A stretch of DNA of 64,000 bases from UBA9659 sp965277675 (GTDB lineage: Bacteria; Pseudomonadota; Gammaproteobacteria; Pseudomonadales; Azotimanducaceae): NCBI GenBank assembly GCA_965277675.1, contig OZ255839.1, positions 186,001 through 250,000 on the forward strand, given 5' to 3'. The translations under genes were made by a program, and so were the position numbers. Shown here one piece after another: positions 28,506 to 38,102 of this stretch. The notes below the pieces were generated by a model that made no database searches, was not told the DNA's origin, and was given only the letters and a program-made list of their open reading frames with translations. Positions within the stretch are counted from its first letter, which is position 1; each line of letters begins with the position of its first letter.

Positions 28506-31500
28506 ATGTCAGAAGCAAAGATGAGATCGATTGAAGGAAGCACGCAAACGGAGCAGGCACAGCCGCCCCTGAGATTTGTTACCGCAGCGGCCTTGTTCGA
28601 TGGCCATGATGCATCAATTAACATCATGCGTAGAATTCTGCAGTCCCTCGGCGTGGAAGTTATCCACCTCGCACACAACCGCTCCGTCGCGGAGGTGGTG
28701 CAGGCTGCGTTGCAGGAAGATGTGCAGGGTATTGCGATCAGCTCATATCAGGGTGGTCACGTTGAATACTTCAAGTACATCGTTGATATGCTCAAGGAAA
28801 ATGACGCATCCCACATCAAGGTGTTTGGCGGTGGTGGCGGGGTCATCGTGCCTGAGGAGATTCAGGAACTGCATGACTACGGGGTAACCAGAATTTATTC
28901 ACCTCAGGATGGCATGGCACTGGGTCTGGTCGGGATGATTCAGGACATGGTTGATCAGTGCCGGGCCGCAGGTCTGCGGGAAGGCGTACACAAAGATCTT
29001 GCTGCAGATAATTACCTGGCGCTGTCGACGCTGATTACGGCGATTGAACGCGGTGAGGTGGGTGCTGCTGATCTGGCTGCCCTCAAACTGGGCACAGACA
29101 AATCAACACCGGTACTGGGTATCACGGGTACCGGTGGTGCCGGTAAATCGTCCCTGACCGATGAGATCATTCGCCGCTTCCGCATGGATAGCGGTGATTC
29201 TGCCAAGATCGCAATTCTCGCAATCGACCCGACCCGGCGTAAAACTGGCGGCGCCTTGTTAGGTGACCGTATTCGAATGAATTCGATTTACGCGGAAAAC
29301 ATCTTCATGCGTTCTATCGCTACCCGGCAGGCGACGGGTGAAGTGCCTGATTATCTGACTGAAGTTATTGCCGCTGCACGCAAGTTTGACTTCGATCTTA
29401 TCGTGGTAGAAACCCCGGGAATTGGTCAGGGTGATGCGGGTATCGTACCTTACGTTGATGCCTCCATGTATGTGATGACCCCGGAATTTGGCGCGCAGAG
29501 TCAGCTTGAAAAAATCGACATGCTCGACTTTGCCGATCTTGTTGTGATCAATAAGTTTGATCGAAAGGGTGCGGAAGATGCACAGCGAGATGTTGCCAAG
29601 CAATTTCAGCGCAACCGTGAAGCCTGGGATCAGTCTCCCAAGGAATTGCCGGTCTACGGCACCATTGCCTCGCGATTTGGCGATGATGGTGTTTCCTCGG
29701 CCTACCACGGCCTTCTGGCAATGCTGAGAGAAAAAGGTCTCCGTGAGTGGCAATCGCAACTGCCGTACATTAACAACCGCGTACCCAGCGAGCGTTCTGT
29801 GATTGTGCCTGCAGGGCGAGTCAGGTATCTGGCCGAGATTGCTGAGGCAGTGAGGGGCTATCACTCAAATACGCGGTTGCAGGCACGTATCGCACGTGAA
29901 AGGCAGCAGCTTCGCGGCACGCTGGAGATGCTGGGCGAGGAAAACGAAAAAATTGGTGTGTTGATTGAACAGAAGGAAGACGCACTGACCCATGAAAACA
30001 AGAAATTGCTGGCAAGCTGGTCAGAGGTAAAGGCCGGTTATACGGGTGAGGAACGGGTTGAAACCACGTCATCAGGTAAAGAGATTCGTACTCGTCTGGG
30101 CTCTGAATCTCTGTCTGGTAGCTGGATATCAAGAGTGGCGGTGCCACAGTTCGAAGATGAAGGCGAGATTTTAAGCTTTCTGAAGCGAGAAAACCTGCCG
30201 GGCTTTTTCCCTTTTACCGCGGGCGTTTTTCCGTTCAAACGTGAAGGAGAAGATCCTGCACGAATGTTCGCGGGTGAAGGTGATCCCGCCCGAACTAACC
30301 GAAGATTCAAGAAACTGTCAGAACATTCTGACGCGAAGCGGCTTTCCACGGCGTTCGACAGTGTCACGCTCTACGGCTTTGATCCCGCCACTCGCCCTGA
30401 TATTTACGGCAAGATCGGGAACTCTGGGGTGTCCATCGCAACCCTTGATGATATGAAAGTCCTGTATGGCGGGTTTGATCTGTGTAACCCGTCGACGTCT
30501 GTCTCTATGACCATTAACGGTCCGGCACCCGCCATTCTTGCCATGTTCCTCAATACCGCCATCGATCAGCAGGTTGAAGGGTTTAAGGCGAAAGAGGGCA
30601 GAGACCCCAGCGATGCTGAACACGCCGAGCTGAAACAGTTTGCACTTGCGAATGTGCGTGGCACGGTGCAGGCAGATATTCTGAAAGAGGATCAAGGCCA
30701 GAACACCTGTATCTTCTCAACGGAATTCAGCCTGCGCATGATGGGGGATATTCAACAGTACTTTATTGACAATCAAGTGCGCAATTTCTACTCCGTGTCT
30801 ATTTCCGGATACCACATTGCCGAAGCGGGTGCGAACCCCATCTCACAGCTCGCATTTACCCTCGCCAACGGCTTCACCTTTGTGGAAACCTATCTTGCGC
30901 GTGGTATGCACATTGATGATTTTGCACCGAATCTGTCTTTCTTCTTCTCCAACGGTATGGACCCTGAGTATACGGTTATTGGCCGCGTCGCCCGTCGTAT
31001 CTGGGCGGTTGCCATGCGTGAGAAGTATGGTGCCAATGAACGTAGTCAGAAGCTTAAGTACCATATTCAGACGTCCGGGCGCTCGCTGCACGCACAGGAG
31101 ATGCAATTTAATGATATCCGCACCACGCTGCAGGCACTCCTGGCGATTAACGATAACTGCAACAGTCTGCACACCAATGCCTACGATGAGGCGATTACAA
31201 CACCGACTGAAGAATCTGTTCGACGTGCCCTGGCAATTCAGCTGATTATCAATCGGGAGTTCGGTGTCACTAAAACTGAAAACCCGAATCAGGGTTCATT
31301 TATTTTTGACGAACTGACAGATCTGGTTGAGGAAGCCGTGTTGCGTGAGTTTGAGAGTATTTCTGATCGCGGCGGTGTACTGGGGGCGATGGAAACCGGC
31401 TATCAGCGTGGCAAGATTCAGGAAGAATCAATGAAGTACGAAACGCTCAAGCATGATGGCACATTGCCGCTGATTGGGGTGAACACATTCCAGCCTGAGA

Positions 31501-31754
31501 CCGAACCGGAAGAAACAACGATTGAGTTGGCGCGCTCTACGGAAGAAGAAAAGCAAAGCCAGATCGCGCGACTGGCAGACTTCCAGGCTCGAAACGCTGA
31601 CACCTCTGATGCGGCGCTTGCCAACCTTAAGCAGGTCGTGGCAGAGGGTGGCAACGGTTTCGAGGCGCTGATGGAGGCTGTTCGTCATTGTTCGCTGGGG
31701 CAACTCACCGACGCGTTCTTCGAAGTGGGCGGGCAATACCGCCGCAATACCTAG
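28506..31754 (+). CDS. icmF: Fused isobutyryl-CoA mutase
   Basis: A 1082-residue adenosylcobalamin enzyme combining three units. The N-terminal B12-binding domain has the lower-ligand motif DGHDAS (about residues 31-36). A MeaI-type chaperone GTPase follows, with P-loop GTGGAGKSS near 207-215 and NKFD. The C-terminal mutase barrel begins near 550, with RPDIYGKIGNSGVSIATLDD and SISGYHIAEAGANPISQ, as in IcmF rather than methylmalonyl-CoA mutase. Family role: reversible isomerisation of isobutyryl-CoA and n-butyryl-CoA, sometimes also isovaleryl- and pivalyl-CoA. The ATG follows the tetR TAA directly. The next gene begins on the base after its stop. Substrate preference cannot be read with certainty. 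Confidence 0.96.
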   Translation: MSEAKMRSIEGSTQTEQAQPPLRFVTAAALFDGHDASINIMRRILQSLGVEVIHLAHNRSVAEVVQAALQEDVQGIAISSYQGGHVEYFKYIVDMLKENDASHIKVFGGGGGVIVPEEIQELHDYGVTRIYSPQDGMALGLVGMIQDMVDQCRAAGLREGVHKDLAADNYLALSTLITAIERGEVGAADLAALKLGTDKSTPVLGITGTGGAGKSSLTDEIIRRFRMDSGDSAKIAILAIDPTRRKTGGALLGDRIRMNSIYAENIFMRSIATRQATGEVPDYLTEVIAAARKFDFDLIVVETPGIGQGDAGIVPYVDASMYVMTPEFGAQSQLEKIDMLDFADLVVINKFDRKGAEDAQRDVAKQFQRNREAWDQSPKELPVYGTIASRFGDDGVSSAYHGLLAMLREKGLREWQSQLPYINNRVPSERSVIVPAGRVRYLAEIAEAVRGYHSNTRLQARIARERQQLRGTLEMLGEENEKIGVLIEQKEDALTHENKKLLASWSEVKAGYTGEERVETTSSGKEIRTRLGSESLSGSWISRVAVPQFEDEGEILSFLKRENLPGFFPFTAGVFPFKREGEDPARMFAGEGDPARTNRRFKKLSEHSDAKRLSTAFDSVTLYGFDPATRPDIYGKIGNSGVSIATLDDMKVLYGGFDLCNPSTSVSMTINGPAPAILAMFLNTAIDQQVEGFKAKEGRDPSDAEHAELKQFALANVRGTVQADILKEDQGQNTCIFSTEFSLRMMGDIQQYFIDNQVRNFYSVSISGYHIAEAGANPISQLAFTLANGFTFVETYLARGMHIDDFAPNLSFFFSNGMDPEYTVIGRVARRIWAVAMREKYGANERSQKLKYHIQTSGRSLHAQEMQFNDIRTTLQALLAINDNCNSLHTNAYDEAITTPTEESVRRALAIQLIINREFGVTKTENPNQGSFIFDELTDLVEEAVLREFESISDRGGVLGAMETGYQRGKIQEESMKYETLKHDGTLPLIGVNTFQPETEPEETTIELARSTEEEKQSQIARLADFQARNADTSDAALANLKQVVAEGGNGFEALMEAVRHCSLGQLTDAFFEVGGQYRRNT

Positions 31755-31931
31755 ATGGCGAACTCTGAAGCCGCTACTGAAAGCTGGCCAATCAGGGAAC
31801 TGATCGAAGGTGAGCACTATTACCTGGAAGACGGGTTGATGGTGCTGACCGAACGCTATCACCTGGCCCGTGGTCGATGCTGCGGCAGTGGTTGTCGCCA
31901 TTGCCCTTTCGATCACGTTAACGTGAAGTAG
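31755..31931 (+). CDS. Small Cys-rich DUF5522 protein
   Basis: A 58-residue protein that starts on the base after the icmF stop and ends on the base before the next start. The signature HYYLEDGLMVLTERYHLARG followed by RCCGSGCRHCPF matches DUF5522: four clustered cysteines (CC-x3-C-x2-C) and histidines suggest a small metal- or FeS-binding protein. Its function is unknown. The strictly contiguous placement between icmF and a corrinoid-receptor-like gene hints at a link to B12 enzyme function, but this is only positional. It is too short for most ORF cut-offs. Confidence 0.88.
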   Translation: MANSEAATESWPIRELIEGEHYYLEDGLMVLTERYHLARGRCCGSGCRHCPFDHVNVK

Positions 31932-32684
31932 TTGCGCGTCGTCTCTCTAGTGCCGTCTCTGACGGAAACGCTGCTTGATTGTGGTGTTGACGTTATTGGC
32001 CGCACCCGGTTTTGTATTCATCCGAAGACAACGGTGGGGGAGATCGTCGCCGTTGGTGGTACCAAGCAGGTCAACTGGCAGAGTATAGAAGCCCTTTCAC
32101 CTGACCTCGTGATCATGGATAAGGAAGAAAACACTCTGGAGATGGCTGAGGCCTGTCCTTATCCGCTGCATGCGACCCATGTCACCTCGGTTGATTGCGT
32201 GGGTGATGAACTCGCGGCGTTGGCCGGGGTTCTGGGTTGTGAAGCACTGACTGGCCATAGTGAAAACTGGCGAGTTCTGGCTGATCGAGATGCGCTGGAT
32301 TTCCGGGGCTGGGATGTTGTTCCCGGCGTGATCGATAAGATCGGTCAGAAATCGACTGGCTTTTCCCGAGTGGAATACATGATCTGGCAAGACCCCTGGA
32401 TGGCTGTCAGCCCGGATACATTTATTGGGTCGGTCCTCACCAAGGTGGGGCTGGGCAGGTTTCTGACTGCCCACGAGACGCCATATCCAACGCTTGGCGA
32501 TGAGATACAACCAGACCCCGATGTGTTCTATCTGTTCTCATCAGAACCCTTTCCTTTTGGCAGGCACGTGGATGCATTGACCGCCGCTGGATTTAATGGC
32601 GTTCTTGTTGATGGAGAGTTCTACTCCTGGTTTGGCACCCGCAGTTACCGTTTACTTAATCATTTTATGGAATCGCAGGTATGA
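31932..32684 (+). CDS. BtuF-like helical-backbone metal receptor, no signal peptide
   Basis: A 250-residue protein with the class III periplasmic binding-protein fold: MRVVSLVPSLTETLLDCG, GGTKQVNWQSIEALSPDLVI and the SVDCVGDELAALAGVLG helix, as in BtuF-like cobalamin or haem receptors. It starts at TTG 31932, right after the DUF5522 stop, and has no signal peptide, so it is likely cytoplasmic. There is no TonB, permease or ATPase partner here. Next to IcmF a corrinoid-binding or handling role is a reasonable guess. Its end overlaps the next gene by 4 bp (ATGA). Confidence 0.85.
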   Translation: MRVVSLVPSLTETLLDCGVDVIGRTRFCIHPKTTVGEIVAVGGTKQVNWQSIEALSPDLVIMDKEENTLEMAEACPYPLHATHVTSVDCVGDELAALAGVLGCEALTGHSENWRVLADRDALDFRGWDVVPGVIDKIGQKSTGFSRVEYMIWQDPWMAVSPDTFIGSVLTKVGLGRFLTAHETPYPTLGDEIQPDPDVFYLFSSEPFPFGRHVDALTAAGFNGVLVDGEFYSWFGTRSYRLLNHFMESQV

Positions 32685-33430
32685 GATTAGGCGCTTTACT
32701 GGGCCCTGTTGTGTTTGACGACCGCAAGAGCCTCACCGACCAGGCGGCCCGACTGGAGGGCGCTGGCTACGACAGTCTTTGGAGTGCTCAGGCCATGGGA
32801 CGCGGCTTTATGATGACCGATCCGTTTATTGCCCTGACCGCTGCGGCCGTTGTCACCGAGCGCGTAGAACTTGGCACGGCGATTTTGCAGTTGCCGCTAT
32901 ATGCCCCCGTAGACATCGCGCTTAAGACTTTCTCGCTACTTCAGATTGCCGGTGATCGCGTTTTGCTGGGCGTAGGGCCGGGTTCAACGGAAGTCGATCA
33001 TCAGATCCATGACAGCGAGTTTTCCGCCAGGTTCGGTCGCTTCAACGAGAGTTTAATGGTGCTGAGGCATTGGCTGGAACAGGGTGAATATGATGGGCGC
33101 AGTATCGACCCCTGGCCAGCAGCTAAGGGTTCAGCGAAACTGCTTTATGGCACCTGGGGGAAAGGCGTTGAGCGAGCCGCGACAGAGTTCGATGGTTGGA
33201 TCGCTTCAGGTATGCATCGTAGCGCTGAGCAACTGACTAAAACGTTGCCTCGATATCGCGAAGCTGATGGTGGCAGGGCCATTGTATCGACCCTGTTAAT
33301 TGGACCGGATACTGATCTTGGCGAGTTGCGGGATAAATTTCAGGTCTTCGAGCAGGCCGGTTTTGACGATGCCGTGGTGATGTTTACACCGGGCGCGCCT
33401 GACGCCGAGAAGGTGAGATCACTCATCTAG
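32681..33430 (+). CDS. Luciferase-like (LLM) flavin-dependent oxidoreductase, short
   Basis: A 249-residue bacterial-luciferase-fold protein: MRLGALLGPVVFDDRKSLTDQ, GYDSLWSAQAMGRGFMMTDP, VELGTAILQLPLYAPVDIA and VLLGVGPGSTEVDH. It belongs to the FMN- or F420-linked LLM class and is shorter than the usual 300-350 residues, missing part of the C-terminal region. It is the last gene of the icmF operon, overlapping its upstream neighbour by 4 bp. The substrate is unknown. Confidence 0.87.
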   Translation: MRLGALLGPVVFDDRKSLTDQAARLEGAGYDSLWSAQAMGRGFMMTDPFIALTAAAVVTERVELGTAILQLPLYAPVDIALKTFSLLQIAGDRVLLGVGPGSTEVDHQIHDSEFSARFGRFNESLMVLRHWLEQGEYDGRSIDPWPAAKGSAKLLYGTWGKGVERAATEFDGWIASGMHRSAEQLTKTLPRYREADGGRAIVSTLLIGPDTDLGELRDKFQVFEQAGFDDAVVMFTPGAPDAEKVRSLI

Positions 33431-33505
33431 CGAGACGCCATAGCCATCGACAGTCAACAAAATACAAAAACAGACAACCATCTATTAGGTGCAAAGGGAG
33501 CAGGA

Positions 33506-34300
33506 ATGTACGAAACAATTTCGATCGAAAAACGTGGCCAGGTTGACTGGCTGACACTCAACCGACCGGAAGCCCTAAATTCGATTAACACACCGATGGT
33601 CACTGAATTACGTGACTATTTTGGTGGTTTGATCGAAGACAATGAAACCCGGATTGTTGTTATGCGCGGGGCGGGCAGGGCGTTTTGCGCTGGTCTTGAC
33701 ATCAAGGCCTCCCAGGCAGGTACACACGAACAACCCTTCGGCGGTGGGATGGGGTTTCAGGGATACCTCGCCGAAGTCTATATCCGAATGCGTCGCTGTC
33801 CGCAGCCAATCATTTCGCTGGTCCAAGGGCCAGCGTGCGGTGGTGGTTTCTCTTTTGTACTGGCTTCAGACATCAGAATCGCAGGGGAAAGTGCAAAGAT
33901 GAATGCGGCGTTTATCCGCATCGGCTTATCGGCCTGTGATATGGGTTCGAGTTACTTTCTGCCAAGACTGGTTGGGACTTCGGTGGCCTCTGAACTGATG
34001 CTGACTGGTCGATTTATTCATGCGGATCGAGCGCTGGCGACGAACCTGGTTTCTGAAGTGGTTCCTGATGAGCAATTGGAAGCGGCCGCGCAGCCTTACA
34101 TCGATGAAATGTTGACCACGTCACCGATGGGTCTGCGTCTCACGAAAGAGGGTCTCAATATGGCGATTGATGCCGCGGGTCTTGAAGCTGCGATGGCGAT
34201 AGAAAACAGAAATCAACTGATGTGCTCACGCACTAACGATGCCAAGGAGGGTATGCGTGCCTTCATCGAGAAACGAACGCCCGACTATACGGGGTCCTGA
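33506..34300 (+). CDS. Enoyl-CoA hydratase/isomerase family protein
   Basis: A 264-residue crotonase-fold protein with GGGAG 8 bp before the ATG. Oxyanion-hole segments are GRAFCAGLDIKASQ and GPACGGGFSFVLASD. The position of the second catalytic Glu shows Asp instead (GLSACDMGSSYFLPRLVG), a pattern seen in a subgroup of actinobacterial-type and proteobacterial crotonases and in dienoyl-CoA isomerases. It could be a non-hydratase crotonase. It lies 75 bp after the icmF operon and may be read through from it. Its stop is 2 bp from the convergent ATP-grasp gene. Confidence 0.91.
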   Translation: MYETISIEKRGQVDWLTLNRPEALNSINTPMVTELRDYFGGLIEDNETRIVVMRGAGRAFCAGLDIKASQAGTHEQPFGGGMGFQGYLAEVYIRMRRCPQPIISLVQGPACGGGFSFVLASDIRIAGESAKMNAAFIRIGLSACDMGSSYFLPRLVGTSVASELMLTGRFIHADRALATNLVSEVVPDEQLEAAAQPYIDEMLTTSPMGLRLTKEGLNMAIDAAGLEAAMAIENRNQLMCSRTNDAKEGMRAFIEKRTPDYTGS

Positions 34301-34302
34301 TT

Positions 34303-35607
34303 CTATAGCTTGATGATATCGGCAGTGATCAGCGCACCTTCACCCAGTTCGCGTTGCTTCACTGCCTTGAAAGCCTCCAGATCGCCGAGCACTGCCTGCC
34401 AGGTGTAAAAGTAGTCCTGGCCATCCATAGGCACAGGAAAACAGCCAAATCCGATTGGCACTATGGCAAATGCACCTTCGTATTCACCGACAAGATGCCT
34501 GTCTACAAAATCGAGATAGGCCTCGCGCTTTTCGATGAGAACCATGTCGAAGAACGGAACTGCATCTCTGGCGTCCCCGATTCTTGAAAGAATTTCGGCC
34601 GGGAACAGCCCACCGGTCCAGCGGGCATTGATTTCGGTGACAATAAGACTGCCGTCGCCACCGATAAAAAAATCAACACCACAATTGCTGCCTTCATCGC
34701 TCACATAACCATGATGCCTGGCGTATTCCCCCACCTTGATGAGTGCGGCGGTCTGTTCATCGTTCAGTGATACGGACTGGCCAATCAGGTTGCCGACCCA
34801 CAGGCCGTCTGCAAAAAGGATTTTCCGTATGTTCGCGATACGGACCTCCTCATGGGAGACGACCAGGTCAACGGTCATTTCAGTGTATTGCTTGAGATCC
34901 AACTGCGCCTGTAGCAGCACGACCATGTCGTCCTGATACTCAGCGACGTAAGCAAGACATTCGGCGACGCTGGTCACGGGAGCAACGTTCCTGGCGCCTG
35001 CCAGGCCCAGCAGTTTGATCATTACGCGGTTATCGTGCGTCTCGAAAAATTCGGAGACGAGGGGCGTGTCAAGCTCGCCTTTCGACGTCACCATTGTTGC
35101 CGGTACCGGAATGCCATAATCCGGCGCATGGTTGGCGAAATGTACCTTGGAGTTAACATTCCGGCTGACCGTGAGGCTGTCATCGTCCTGATGAATCACA
35201 GCATTTGAACCACTGGTCATATAGAGGTTAACCACATCCGTCAGCGAGGGGTTGTCGCGGGCCATCCCTGCGACGGAGTCGTAGTAAGTGTACTTTGGGT
35301 GATAGCTAACCTGCGTCAGGGGCACAACCGGCGCTGGCAACATTCGGGTAAAGAAGTCGTGGTAACGCGCCAGGGCATCTTGCCAGCCAGGCGCCCGATA
35401 GTCCTCGTACAGGGCAACATGATCCTGGCCATGACCAATCGCGATGAGTGCCACCTGCAACATCGCGGTGAGTTCGACATTCGACAGATGATCTGCCTGC
35501 TGTTTTTCTGTGAGCTCTGCTAAATCGTAGAACAGCGAGCAATCGTCACCGGCCATCGCATACAGCGAGGAATAGTGTTTTCCTGGAAAGTACGAGCCGG
35601 CTTTCAT
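34303..35607 (-). CDS. ATP-grasp superfamily protein of unknown substrate
   Basis: A 434-residue protein whose centre and C-terminal half look like an ATP-grasp ligase: a conserved Lys region NSKVHFANHAPDYGIPVPATM, RVMIKLLGLAGARNV, a central strand EMTVDLVVSHEEV, and the metal/ATP site GVDFFIGGDGSLIVTEINARWTGG. Such enzymes join a carboxylate to an amine or thiol through an acyl-phosphate. The N-terminal 110 residues are not recognised. It follows the SDR gene by 4 bp, last in a six-gene minus-strand run, so it could modify an acyl product of the neighbouring dehydrogenases. The product is unknown. Confidence 0.75.
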   Translation of the reverse strand: MKAGSYFPGKHYSSLYAMAGDDCSLFYDLAELTEKQQADHLSNVELTAMLQVALIAIGHGQDHVALYEDYRAPGWQDALARYHDFFTRMLPAPVVPLTQVSYHPKYTYYDSVAGMARDNPSLTDVVNLYMTSGSNAVIHQDDDSLTVSRNVNSKVHFANHAPDYGIPVPATMVTSKGELDTPLVSEFFETHDNRVMIKLLGLAGARNVAPVTSVAECLAYVAEYQDDMVVLLQAQLDLKQYTEMTVDLVVSHEEVRIANIRKILFADGLWVGNLIGQSVSLNDEQTAALIKVGEYARHHGYVSDEGSNCGVDFFIGGDGSLIVTEINARWTGGLFPAEILSRIGDARDAVPFFDMVLIEKREAYLDFVDRHLVGEYEGAFAIVPIGFGCFPVPMDGQDYFYTWQAVLGDLEAFKAVKQRELGEGALITADIIKL

Positions 35608-35611
35608 CAGA

Positions 35612-36451
35612 TCAGCTCATGTGTGCGCCGCCATCCACATTCAGTGTCTGGCCGGTCATGAAGCTTGAATCGTCTCCCGCGAGAAAGGAAACACTGGCTG
35701 CGAGTTCGCTGGGTAAACCTTGTCTGCCCATAGGGGCTGCCGCGCGAATCCTGGCGGTAAAATCCTCGGTTGATATACCATAACGTTCGGAGGTCCGACC
35801 GATGGTGCCATCCATCATGTCAGTGGCGTGTGATCCGGGCGCAATACAGTTAACCCGGATGTTGTTGCCAGCAAGTTCCAGCGCCAGTTGCTGGGTCAGC
35901 CCGACAACTGCAAATTTGGTTGCACAGTAGGCACCATAGTCCGGAATGCCGCGCCGACCAGCTGTCGATGAGATATTGATAATGGAGCCACCATTGCCGG
36001 TTTCTCGCATAACGCGACCGGCGAACTTGGTCATCAGATACACCCCATTCAGATTGACGTTCACAGTGTCGTACCAGAGGTCATCATCCATATCCAGTAC
36101 CGGTGCGGCGCCAGCACCGCTGGGTACGCCGGCGTTGTTTACAAGAATATCGATGGTGCCAAAACGCTCTCTGGCCATGGTCACAATGTTTTCGACATCG
36201 GCAGTTTTGGTGACATCACCCTCAATACCCAGCGCAGCACGCCCCATTTGCTCTATTTCTTCGGCAAGTGAACTCACGCCTTGCCAGTCGATGTCTTTTT
36301 CATTGTCGGGCCGGTCTTCCGGTGCCCGCTTGCGACCGGTGATGACGATATCTGCGCCGTCCTCGGCGAGCCGCAATGCCATTGCCCGGCCGAGACCGCG
36401 ATGTCTTGCCGCACCAGAGATCAGTGCTACCTTGCCTGTTAAATCTGCCAT
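35612..36451 (-). CDS. Short-chain dehydrogenase/reductase
   Basis: A 279-residue classical SDR starting MADLTGKVALISGAARHRGLG; the ATG at 36451 lies one base after the upstream dehydrogenase stop, and the longer frame would run into that gene. The catalytic site is Ser in ISSTAGRRG and YCATK, and NAG is present as VNNAGVPSG. The loop ITGRKRAPEDRPDNEKD suggests NADP(H). The C-terminal TLNVDGGAHMS is normal. It probably oxidises a 3-hydroxyacyl-CoA-like compound, given the acyl-CoA dehydrogenase upstream. Confidence 0.92.
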   Translation of the reverse strand: MADLTGKVALISGAARHRGLGRAMALRLAEDGADIVITGRKRAPEDRPDNEKDIDWQGVSSLAEEIEQMGRAALGIEGDVTKTADVENIVTMARERFGTIDILVNNAGVPSGAGAAPVLDMDDDLWYDTVNVNLNGVYLMTKFAGRVMRETGNGGSIINISSTAGRRGIPDYGAYCATKFAVVGLTQQLALELAGNNIRVNCIAPGSHATDMMDGTIGRTSERYGISTEDFTARIRAAAPMGRQGLPSELAASVSFLAGDDSSFMTGQTLNVDGGAHMS

Positions 36452-36452
36452 G

Positions 36453-37628
36453 TCAGAGTCCCAATACGGTTTTTGCGATGATGTTTTTCTGAACTTCTTT
36501 TGAACCGCCAAATACTGACGAGGCCCGATTGTTCAGATAAGTGCCTATAGCGGTCTGTTGTTTTTCTGGGCCGATGCCTTCTTCACCCCGGAGCCACAAC
36601 AGGTTATTGTGCGGCAGACCATAATAGGCGATGGCTTCCAGTCGCAGGGTAGAAAGTTGCTGGCCTAGATTGCTGGCCATGTTTTTCATCAGCGAAGCGC
36701 CAGCACCTGGGTTTTTGCCCGCGCCAACACGAGCCTGCAGGTCAGTTTCCATCTGGGTCATGGCGGATATCTCGATCTCCAACGCGACGGCTCGTTTTCG
36801 AAGTTCATGCTCGTTTGGCAGAGTCTCAAGCAGGATGTTGAGCTCCTGCATAGCAAGCCCGATGCCGGTAGCAGCGGTACCGCCGCCGCGTTCAAACTCA
36901 AGCAAATACTTGGCGACAGTCCAACCCTCGTTCTCGGGGCCGACGCGATTAGTGATTGGCACGCGGACGTTGTCGAAAAACACCTGGTTAACCTCATGAT
37001 CGCCCGCAATAGTAATGATCGGTTCAACCGTCACGCCTGGTGTTGCCATATCAATCAGCAGAAAACTGATACCCGCCTGTGGCCTGGAATCCTGATCTGT
37101 TCTGACCAGACAGAAAATGTGATCTGCGAACTGGGCGTGCGTCGTCCAGATCTTGGTACCGTTGACCACATAGTTGTCTCCGTCACGTTCGGCCTTGGTC
37201 TTCAGGCTGGCCAGGTCAGAGCCGGATCCAGGTTCTGAATAGCCCTGACACCAGTAGTGTTCACCGGAGAGAATTTTTGGGAGATAGTATGCCTGCTGCT
37301 CTTTGGTGCCGTACTTGAAAATGACGGGTGCGAGCATGCGCAGCCCCAGTGGGATCAAGCCAGGTGCACCGGCTTTCGCACATTCCTGATTGAAAATGTA
37401 GCGCTGATTGGAGGTCCAGCCTGGGCCGCCGAATTCCGTGGGCCAGGAGACGCCGGCCCAGCCTCGCTTGTGCAGTATCTTCTGCCAGGTGACAGCAACG
37501 TCTTTGTCGGCGAACACCGTGGTGGTCTTTGCGGTCGCCGCTTTCAATTCTTCAGTGAGTTCTTCCGTAAGCAGGGTTCTCACTTGATCACGGAACGCCA
37601 GTTCCTCTTCAGTAAATTCCAGTTCCAA
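36453..37628 (-). CDS. Acyl-CoA dehydrogenase
   Basis: A 391-residue FAD enzyme of the pimeloyl-CoA-dehydrogenase-large-subunit-like group: GWAGVSWPTEFGGPGW, CQGYSEPGSGSDLASLKTKA, IWTTHAQFADHIFCLVRT and the C-terminal FGGSKEVQKNIIAKTVLGL. It begins at TTG 37628, with GAG about 8 bp upstream. An ATG a little upstream is in the wrong frame. It is co-transcribed with the SDR one base downstream. No second (small) subunit gene is adjacent. The substrate is unknown. Confidence 0.93.
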   Translation of the reverse strand: MELEFTEEELAFRDQVRTLLTEELTEELKAATAKTTTVFADKDVAVTWQKILHKRGWAGVSWPTEFGGPGWTSNQRYIFNQECAKAGAPGLIPLGLRMLAPVIFKYGTKEQQAYYLPKILSGEHYWCQGYSEPGSGSDLASLKTKAERDGDNYVVNGTKIWTTHAQFADHIFCLVRTDQDSRPQAGISFLLIDMATPGVTVEPIITIAGDHEVNQVFFDNVRVPITNRVGPENEGWTVAKYLLEFERGGGTAATGIGLAMQELNILLETLPNEHELRKRAVALEIEISAMTQMETDLQARVGAGKNPGAGASLMKNMASNLGQQLSTLRLEAIAYYGLPHNNLLWLRGEEGIGPEKQQTAIGTYLNNRASSVFGGSKEVQKNIIAKTVLGL

Positions 37629-37682
37629 GGGTTTTTCTCATTATGGGAAAGCGCTTAAGTGTAGCGGGCTTCACTTTTCACG

Positions 37683-38096
37683 TCACCCATCGATAGTGTT
37701 CCTTTCAGGATTGTTGTGGGGCGTGTTTTGGCACGCCTCACAGGTCCGCAGGCTCAGAACTGTCAAAGCGCCGAGGCTGATCAAGGCGACAACGACCAGA
37801 CGAGCTGTCGTGTTCTCCAACGCGAAGTAGACAGAAGCACCGCCCATCAAGGACATTGAGCCCAGGGCAACCAGCTTGGTAGTCAGGGTAATGCAGCGGT
37901 CGCGCTCCCAGTTTTGCAGTAGCGGGCCGAAAGTGCTGTTTGCCAGTAACCACGCGTGCCACTTTTCTGAGGAGCGGGCGAAGAACCAGGCTGAAAGCAG
38001 TAAAAACGGGGTGGTCGGCAGAACCGGCAACAGAACGCCAAGGCAGGCAAGCCCCAGCGTCAGAAACCCCAGAAGCTTGTAAGTGCCTGCCTTCAC
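37683..38096 (-). CDS. YbaN/DUF454 inner-membrane protein
   Basis: A 137-residue protein with the family signature GLACLGVLLPVLPTTPFLLLSAWFFARSSEKWHAWL and two further hydrophobic helices. It starts at GTG 38096, 6 bp after the DUF3604 gene, with no clear ribosome binding site, so translation is probably coupled. The function of the family is not established. The C-terminal tail contains Cys pairs (TCEAC). Confidence 0.9.
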   Translation of the reverse strand: MKAGTYKLLGFLTLGLACLGVLLPVLPTTPFLLLSAWFFARSSEKWHAWLLANSTFGPLLQNWERDRCITLTTKLVALGSMSLMGGASVYFALENTTARLVVVALISLGALTVLSLRTCEACQNTPHNNPERNTIDG

Positions 38097-38102
38097 AAGA
38101 AA

